Shown: positions 59,147 through 64,000 of the stretch, one piece after another
Layout of the letters: the number at the start of each line of letters is the position of its first letter
Numbering within the stretch: the first letter of the stretch is position 1
Assembly: GCF_003586445.1 (NCBI RefSeq)
Contig: NZ_CP030028.1
Span: 3,548,501-3,612,500 of the forward strand
Direction: 5' to 3'
From: Bacillus sp. Y1
GTDB lineage: Bacteria; Bacillota; Bacilli; Bacillales; Cytobacillaceae
DNA: 64,000 nucleotides
Notes under the pieces: generated by a model
Told to the model about the DNA's origin: nothing
The model's database searches: none
The model's input: the letters and a program-made list of their open reading frames with translations, nothing else
Made by a program: the position numbers and the translations under genes

Positions 59147-59666
59147 AGTTCGCTTGTTTTTCCTGAACAGTATAATTTTTAAACGTTTCAAGCACTTCGA
59201 CATACCGATCTTTATTCCTAATCGGTATTCCTTCCTTTAGTTCTTCATGTCTCGTACTTTCTAATTTTCCAATATCTAATTGAAAAAAGGATTGAATAAT
59301 ATTATATTTTTGCGGTTTTCCATAATAGATCGTTAGCACACCATCGTCCGTAATTCCGAAGTAACCATTAGCTTTTAACAGTGGAGAAATATCGTCTACA
59401 TGCTTACGGAACACGACAGATTTATCATCCATATCCACGACCTGCCATTGATCATATTTTGACCAAAACTGTTCCATTGACCAAATCTTCTCCTCCATTT
59501 GCTCCTCACTAACTTCTCCGTCTAGATATACTCGTTCAAGAATCACCTTTACTTCAATGGGTTCTAACCTTTGTGTGGTTTTTGAATCTTCCGCTAGGAC
59601 ATAGTTTGTATGAAAAACGAATACGAGAAGCAATATCCCTAAACATCCGAGCCATTTGGTTCTCAT
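59145..59666 (-). CDS. bofC: BofC, forespore regulator of the SigK checkpoint
   Basis: A secreted forespore protein of 173 residues. In B. subtilis BofC holds back the SpoIVB protease and so delays pro-SigK processing. A signal peptide (LGCLGILLLVFVFHTNYVLA, about residues 7-26) is followed by the EVKVILERVYLDGEVSEE-type N-terminal domain and a C-terminal domain with LLKANGYFGI. The frame opens at a GTG inside the SD. The ATG at 59666 lies 6 nt after GAGGTG. It sits beside ruvA, as in B. subtilis. Confidence 0.92.
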   Translation of the reverse strand: MRTKWLGCLGILLLVFVFHTNYVLAEDSKTTQRLEPIEVKVILERVYLDGEVSEEQMEEKIWSMEQFWSKYDQWQVVDMDDKSVVFRKHVDDISPLLKANGYFGITDDGVLTIYYGKPQKYNIIQSFFQLDIGKLESTRHEELKEGIPIRNKDRYVEVLETFKNYTVQEKQAN

Positions 59667-59761
59667 AATGATCACCTCGTTTGAAAGTTACAATAAAGTG
59701 CTAATTTCATGATTCCATTTATATAATGACCATTTTTTTCAAATTTATGCCCATTAACACA

Positions 59762-59794
59762 CGAAAGAGTTGATCATTTCGATCAACTCTTTCG
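59762..59794. terminator. Terminator hairpin after coxA
   Basis: A 13-bp perfect stem GAAAGAGTTGATC / GATCAACTCTTTC with a short loop, 5 nt after the coxA stop. The T-tract is weak. Confidence 0.7.
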
Positions 59795-59798
59795 GATC

Positions 59799-60548
59799 CT
59801 ATTCTTTCCCTTGAATTCGGGACTTTAATGTTCGAAACATCCCTTTTAGATCTGCATCAACAGTCTCACGTGGACCACCATCACGTAAGTCATTATCAAT
59901 ATTTCTGATTCTGCTAAATGTTCCTTCATCCGTCACTACCTGTACCGATCTTCCTCGAAGGTAGGGTTGAACCGCTCTAGTGATATCTGCCTTTGTTTCT
60001 ACATCGCGATCGTAGTTGGTTAAATCTACTGCAATTAATACATTGCTTCCATATACTACGGAACGAACATCTTCCACATTGGGAACCTTCGCTGTAACAT
60101 CACCTATTTTTTCGGCTAAATCCCCTTCATACGCTGTGTAATAGGAGCTTCTTGCTTTTCGGGTTTGGTCATCTAAATGGCCATGATAATTGGCATCAGC
60201 ATGACTATAACGGTTATCTTTCTCAAAAAAGTTTTTATCCTGTTTAGCACGAGGGACTGTTGGATTAGCAGGGTTTCCTGATTCATCTTTTTGCATTAAA
60301 TGCTGTCTTCGATTATCTCTGCTTTTCTGTCCTTCCTCACCTAGAGAATGATCCATTATTTCTACCAATGGACCATCATTTTCGTTGTAAATCCTTGCAT
60401 TTCCACCACCGCCATGATTTTCATTCGAATAGTATCCAAACGGTTGGCTTATTTCTTTACTATTATTGGTTGCTTCATCCTGGTTACAACCAGCTAAACT
60501 AAAGGTTAAGGCAGCAGTTATCGGAAGTAATACAAGCTTTTTACTCAA
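59799..60548 (-). CDS. coxA: CoxA, YhcN/YlaJ-family spore cortex lipoprotein
   Basis: A 249-residue lipoprotein with signal peptide and lipobox (LAGC, cysteine at residue 21). The C-terminal YhcN/YlaJ domain contains VPNVEDVRSVVYGSNVLIAVDL in part, and SVQVVTDEGTFSRI. In B. subtilis CoxA is found in the spore cortex and lies next to safA. The central part is a hydrophilic Asp/Asn/His-rich linker. The TTG start follows GGAGGGGG. Here a phosphotransferase gene lies between coxA and safA. Confidence 0.88.
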   Translation of the reverse strand: MSKKLVLLPITAALTFSLAGCNQDEATNNSKEISQPFGYYSNENHGGGGNARIYNENDGPLVEIMDHSLGEEGQKSRDNRRQHLMQKDESGNPANPTVPRAKQDKNFFEKDNRYSHADANYHGHLDDQTRKARSSYYTAYEGDLAEKIGDVTAKVPNVEDVRSVVYGSNVLIAVDLTNYDRDVETKADITRAVQPYLRGRSVQVVTDEGTFSRIRNIDNDLRDGGPRETVDADLKGMFRTLKSRIQGKE

Positions 60549-60641
60549 GCGAATAACCCCCTCCGCTTATTTGAGAGCATGATCATGCTCATTTATAGGG
60601 TGTGAGGGTTAAGGCTTTTTAATCCTGACATTTACGACCAA

Positions 60642-61628
60642 TTAATTTTCAATTAAAAGTTTTACTTGCTCTACAAAGCTTTGTCGATTAAAAAATTGCC
60701 GTACAGTTAAATCAAGAACCTGCCTTACTTGAAATGTGCTTGAATATTGACGATCTTTAATAAGTCGATTCCATTCTCGAAAGATATCTGTTGGAAATAA
60801 TAAAGCATATAAAAATCCACGATTATTTAAAAACGGGCGTATTTGCTCGTATTCAGTAAGATCTTGTAAAGACCAATCGAGACTCGGCAGAATTCGATTG
60901 CAATATTGTAAATAATCACATGCTGGACTACCGATTGAAACTAAGTCGAAATCAATTATATATAGTTCTGAGTCAATACCACGAATAAAGTTATGGTGGG
61001 CTAAATCGCCATGAAGAATCACTTGATCATGATTATTTAAAAATGAATACTCTAACTCGAGCCCCTTTAAGGAAAAATCGGCCCACTCCATCACTTCATT
61101 TAGTATTTCTTGCTGCACAAAAAATTTAATAATGGATAAATTATTAATAAAACGAGCTGCACGTTCTCTCCATTTCAACATAAGATTGTATTCTTTTAGT
61201 ACTGTTTGATACCTTCTTGAAAGCTTACCTGTAGTCTGGTGAAATTCTTCAAGGAGACGAAGCCCATCTTTTCTTTCTTCTTCCCACTCATAAGAAAAAG
61301 GACTGTTGGAGGATAGTGGTATGTGCTCAAGACATCCGTAATACGTACCGTCTAAGTAAAGTGGTGATTCCTTTTCGAGGTTTTGAAAAATGTATGAGTG
61401 CTGAAACCCTTCATGTCTTAAAGACGAAGTAAAAGCCTTTTGGATCTGCAGTTTTCTTAAATGACTAAACCCCTTTAGCACAACAAGTTGATTACTCGTT
61501 TCTAACAGATATACGTTCTTCCTAATTGGTTGAATGGATTCAATTGGAGTGACGAGCTCTTCCTGTAAATAGGAGAAGAGACGATTTAGAGTTAAATCGT
61601 CTCCACTAATATTATTCATCATTTCCAT
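60642..61628 (-). CDS. CotS/YsxE-like spore phosphotransferase overlapping safA
   Basis: A protein of about 328 residues with an aminoglycoside-phosphotransferase/CotS-like kinase fold. An N-lobe lysine is seen in LVVLKGF, the catalytic loop is VILHGDLAHHNF (H-x-D-x4-N) and the metal-binding motif is YIIDFDLVS. The catalytic residues look intact. Candidate ATGs at 61628, 61622 and 61619 all overlap the 3' end of safA, so translation is coupled to the coat protein. I chose 61628 with low certainty, because no strong SD decides. In B. subtilis, ysxE follows the LysM coat gene spoVID in a similar way. A role in coat assembly is inferred. Confidence 0.8.
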   Translation of the reverse strand: MEMMNNISGDDLTLNRLFSYLQEELVTPIESIQPIRKNVYLLETSNQLVVLKGFSHLRKLQIQKAFTSSLRHEGFQHSYIFQNLEKESPLYLDGTYYGCLEHIPLSSNSPFSYEWEEERKDGLRLLEEFHQTTGKLSRRYQTVLKEYNLMLKWRERAARFINNLSIIKFFVQQEILNEVMEWADFSLKGLELEYSFLNNHDQVILHGDLAHHNFIRGIDSELYIIDFDLVSIGSPACDYLQYCNRILPSLDWSLQDLTEYEQIRPFLNNRGFLYALLFPTDIFREWNRLIKDRQYSSTFQVRQVLDLTVRQFFNRQSFVEQVKLLIEN

Positions 61629-63210
61629 CGTTCGTATTTTGACCTCTTGGCATTCCATATGCTGATGGTCCGTATCCATAAGGATTCATATAAGGCGGCT
61701 GCGCCATAGGTTGCCCGTAGGATGGAGCATACACTGGTGGCATACCTGGAGCAAAGCCGGATCCCATTCCGTATGGTGTCATCGCAGGACCGCCACATCC
61801 ACAATCATCCTGTACGCCTTGTACGGCTGGAGCTTGATAATTTGGTGTTAAAGGCATTTGGTGATTACCCATACTCGGTGATTCCATTTGATCCATTACC
61901 CCTTGCACTTGTGGCATTGGGCTATATGGCATTTGTTGTGGCATACCCATAGATGGATAACCTGGTGGGTAGTATCCTGGTCCAGGCATCACTGGTCCAC
62001 AATGAAATAATGGTGCAGGATATGGCGGATAAGGATACATTGGAGCTTGATACATTGGAGCTTGATACATTGGAGTATCTTGAACTCCAGCTACTTCTGT
62101 AGGCATTAATGGCATTTGTGCATCCTGTGCACCCATCACTTGACTTGGCATCATTGGCATTTGTGCATCCTGCGCACCCATCACTTGACCTGGCATCATC
62201 GGCATTTGCGCATTCTGTGCACCCATCACTTGACCTGGCATCATTGGCATTTGTGCATCTTGTACGCCCATTACTTGACCTGGCATCATTGGCATCTGCG
62301 GCATAAACGATGATGATTCATCATCAAACGGTTGCATGCCCATTCCTGGAACTCCAGGCATCATTCCATACGGCATAGTTGGCATTGCAGGAGCACCTGT
62401 CATTGCACCCTGAACCTGAGGATATGGTGCTTGAGGAGCAAAACCTGTTGGCTGACCAAATCCTGGAGTAGCTTGTGGATACGGATAGAAATTTTGTGGG
62501 TACATTGGATTCATGGGTTCGTAACCCCCTCCTTGAGTAAAGTTTGGAACGGCAGTATTGGCCTCTGGCAGTGGTTTCACACCTTTAATTGGCTTCACTT
62601 CCGGCAATGGTTTTACCTCTGGTAAAGGCTTCATTTCCGCAGGAAGCTGTTTGGGTTGCATTGGAAATTGTGGTGCTGGTTGAGATTTTAATTCGGCAGG
62701 TGCCAATTGTTTTGGCTTTACCTCTTCTTTAACTGGTTTCGGCGGCTTCGGTACTGGCTTTGCAGGTTGTTGCGGTTGTACAGATAAATTCGCCATATTC
62801 ATCATATAATAGTTGTTAATATCAATTTCAGGTATCATTGGCTGTGGCATTTTAGGCTTGAACGGCTTCTTTGGAGCCTCAGCAATTGGTTCGATTTGCT
62901 CCTCCATCTTTGGCGGTTGTTCAATCGGCATTTCTTTTTTAGGCGCTTCTTTTGGTGCAAGAGCAATTGGCTGTTCTTTAGGCATCTCTTTTTTTGTACC
63001 CATATTTATTTTCGCTTCCGGCTTTCCAGTGATAGGTGCTTCTTTCTTTATCATTCCACCACCGGTTGGTACTTTAATTTTCATACCGGGCATGATCATA
63101 TCAGGGTTACTGAGCTGCGTATTCATTTTTTTCAGCTCTTCAAAATTCACGCCGTACTTCTTGGCGATTTTCCAAAGAGTATCCCCTTTCTGTACGATAT
63201 GGATTTTCAC
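61612..63210 (-). CDS. safA: SafA, LysM spore coat morphogenetic protein (GTG start)
   Basis: SafA organises the inner spore coat at the cortex-coat border. It has 532 residues. A single LysM domain occupies residues 1 to about 45 (VQKGDTLWKIAKKYGVNFEE). The long remainder is rich in Pro, Met and Gln, with KPLPEV repeats and at least four 15-residue MPMMPGQVMG-type repeats. A conserved-looking PEIDINNYYMMNMANLS lies near residue 130; B. subtilis SafA makes a short form from an internal Met. The frame opens at 63273, but AGGAGGG before the GTG at 63210 fixes the start, giving MKIHIVQKGD. Confidence 0.9.
   Translation of the reverse strand: MKIHIVQKGDTLWKIAKKYGVNFEELKKMNTQLSNPDMIMPGMKIKVPTGGGMIKKEAPITGKPEAKINMGTKKEMPKEQPIALAPKEAPKKEMPIEQPPKMEEQIEPIAEAPKKPFKPKMPQPMIPEIDINNYYMMNMANLSVQPQQPAKPVPKPPKPVKEEVKPKQLAPAELKSQPAPQFPMQPKQLPAEMKPLPEVKPLPEVKPIKGVKPLPEANTAVPNFTQGGGYEPMNPMYPQNFYPYPQATPGFGQPTGFAPQAPYPQVQGAMTGAPAMPTMPYGMMPGVPGMGMQPFDDESSSFMPQMPMMPGQVMGVQDAQMPMMPGQVMGAQNAQMPMMPGQVMGAQDAQMPMMPSQVMGAQDAQMPLMPTEVAGVQDTPMYQAPMYQAPMYPYPPYPAPLFHCGPVMPGPGYYPPGYPSMGMPQQMPYSPMPQVQGVMDQMESPSMGNHQMPLTPNYQAPAVQGVQDDCGCGGPAMTPYGMGSGFAPGMPPVYAPSYGQPMAQPPYMNPYGYGPSAYGMPRGQNTNDGNDE
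62111..62290 (-). repeat. Four tandem 45-bp coding repeats in safA
   Basis: Units begin at 62111, 62156, 62201 and 62246, each exactly 45 bp and differing at only a few bases. Each encodes a 15-residue unit of the type MPMMPGQVMGAQDAQ. A decayed unit flanks each side. Next to it, at about 62036-62080, lies a 15-bp repeat encoding MYQAP. Confidence 0.9.
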
Positions 63211-63331
63211 TCTGATTTCCCTCCTATGCGTAAGTCCATATATTGTATGTCGGAGTGGGCAAATTGCTAACAATCTACATAAAAACTTATGAAATTTTCA
63301 AAAAGAATATGAATTGTCCACTTTTTTCTCA

Positions 63332-63357
63332 TAAAAAAACCTCCAAATGATTGGAGG
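63332..63357 (-). terminator. Terminator of the nad operon
   Basis: A 7-bp perfect stem CCTCCAA / TTGGAGG with a 4-nt loop, then seven T on the minus strand, 12 nt beyond the nadA stop. Confidence 0.85.
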
Positions 63358-63368
63358 ATTTTAGCATT

Positions 63369-64000
63369 TTAGGATTGGTCGAGCATTCTTATTAGAGCGA
63401 GCTTTGCATACTCCGCAATTTCAGCCTCGACCTTAATGACATTATGAAGTTCACCTTGCTCTATACTTTCCAACGCCCATAATAAATGGGGTAAATTAAT
63501 ACGATTCATGGTGAGACACGGACACATATGCGGGTTTAAAGATACAATTTGTTTATCTGGGTGGTCCTGAATAATTCGATTCACTAAATTCATCTCCGTT
63601 CCAATGGCCCAAGCGGAACCAGCCGGTGATGCCTCAATTTGCTGAATAATATAATTCGTTGAACCAGCTAAATCAGATAGCTCCACTACCTCGCGTCTAC
63701 ACTCTGGGTGAACAATAATTTTCATATCAGGGTGATTGACACGTATATCTGCAATGTTTTGAACAGTAAAGTTCTCATGAACAGAGCAATGCCCCTTCCA
63801 TAAAATCACCTTTACTTCTTCTAGATCTCCTTTGTATTGTAAAGTATTGGAGATAGGATCCCAAACCGCCATTTTGACTAACGGTACTCCTAAATTAAAA
63901 GCGGTATTTCTCCCTAAATGCTGATCAGGAAGAAATAAAATTCGATCCTTTTGAGTAAACGCCCATGTGACCATATGTTCAGCATTGGACGAAGTGACTG
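63369..64000 (-). CDS. nadA: Quinolinate synthase NadA (5'-truncated by window edge)
   Basis: NadA condenses iminoaspartate and dihydroxyacetone phosphate to quinolinate using a 4Fe-4S cluster. The C-terminal 210 residues are visible. The frame continues past the ATG at 63974 to the window end, with VTSSNAEHM, so that ATG is internal. Motifs are [36 protein letters not shown] (a candidate cluster Cys), [13 protein letters not shown] and [14 protein letters not shown] (candidate final cluster Cys). nadA next to safA is the B. subtilis order. Confidence 0.95.
   Translation of the reverse strand, partial: VTSSNAEHMVTWAFTQKDRILFLPDQHLGRNTAFNLGVPLVKMAVWDPISNTLQYKGDLEEVKVILWKGHCSVHENFTVQNIADIRVNHPDMKIIVHPECRREVVELSDLAGSTNYIIQQIEASPAGSAWAIGTEMNLVNRIIQDHPDKQIVSLNPHMCPCLTMNRINLPHLLWALESIEQGELHNVIKVEAEIAEYAKLALIRMLDQS

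Noticed and set aside
62109..62313. Plus-strand repeat ORFs and a CRISPR-like regular spacing inside safA
   Set aside because: The 45-bp units are directly adjacent with no variable spacers, and they encode the SafA repeats in the minus-strand frame. The plus-strand ORFs are mirror images of that low-complexity region.
61722..63292. Plus-strand ORFs up to 159 codons opposite safA
   Set aside because: They result from the Pro/Met/Lys-rich composition of SafA on the other strand; the LysM domain and SD support the minus-strand gene.

Overview
The window comes from a low-GC, endospore-forming Bacillaceae bacterium. It carries SigK with its pro-sequence, SafA, CoxA, BofC, SpoVB, Sda and a YjcZ-type peptide. 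Gene content and order closely follow the comER-to-nadA segment of Bacillus subtilis. Nearly every gene is on the minus strand; the plus-strand exceptions are comER, sda, pssA, rarA, yrvJ, spoVB and yrzE. Shine-Dalgarno sequences are strong (AGGAGG or GAGGTG) and TTG starts are frequent. I see no prophage, insertion sequence, CRISPR array, rRNA or tRNA gene. The genus cannot be fixed from the sequence alone.

Region by region. 0-6 kb: truncated comER, then yqeM-rsfS-yqeK-nadD-yhbY-aroE-yqeH-yqeG (ribosome assembly, NAD and shikimate). A DnaA-box cluster separates this from the divergent replication checkpoint gene sda, which is a 44-codon TTG-start gene. 6-11 kb: divergent psd and pssA (phosphatidylethanolamine synthesis), an M3 peptidase, a YjcZ-type peptide and an uninterrupted sigK. 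10.7-11.6 kb: a run of very small minus-strand ORFs around a yrzI gene, with two tandem terminators directly before yrzI and a strong promoter upstream. This is the least-explained part of the window. 11.6-25 kb: yrhC, mtnN, yrrS, pbpI, greA, udk, the tRNA U34 hydroxylation/methylation genes yrrO-yrrN-trmR, mltG, yrzB-ruvX-yrzL, and alaS with its T-box. 25-36 kb: yrrI, two small proteins, yrrD, recD2, yrrB, mnmA, a cysteine desulfurase, cymR with an overlapping YczE-like membrane gene, rarA and tcdA.

36-48 kb: 6S RNA, aspS-hisS with a T-box, yrzK, the wall amidase yrvJ, dtd-relA and apt-recJ. 48-59 kb: a CDF cation exporter, secDF, comN, spoVB, a yrbG gene broken by a one-base frameshift, a yrzE gene lacking a canonical start codon, yajC-tgt-queA-yrzS-ruvB-ruvA. 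59-64 kb: the sporulation block bofC, coxA, a CotS/YsxE-like phosphotransferase, safA, and a truncated nadA.

Themes that tie the genes together are tRNA modification and charging (mnmA with its sulfur donor, trmR/yrrN/yrrO, tgt/queA, tcdA, dtd, alaS, hisS, aspS), recombination and repair (recD2, rarA, recJ, ruvAB, ruvX), the stringent response and purine salvage (relA, apt), protein export (secDF, yajC), sulfur metabolism (mtnN, yrhC, cymR) and sporulation. Start codons were reassigned from the longest frame wherever an SD sequence pointed to a later ATG, GTG or TTG. All functional calls rest on reading motifs and synteny by eye; no database search was run.
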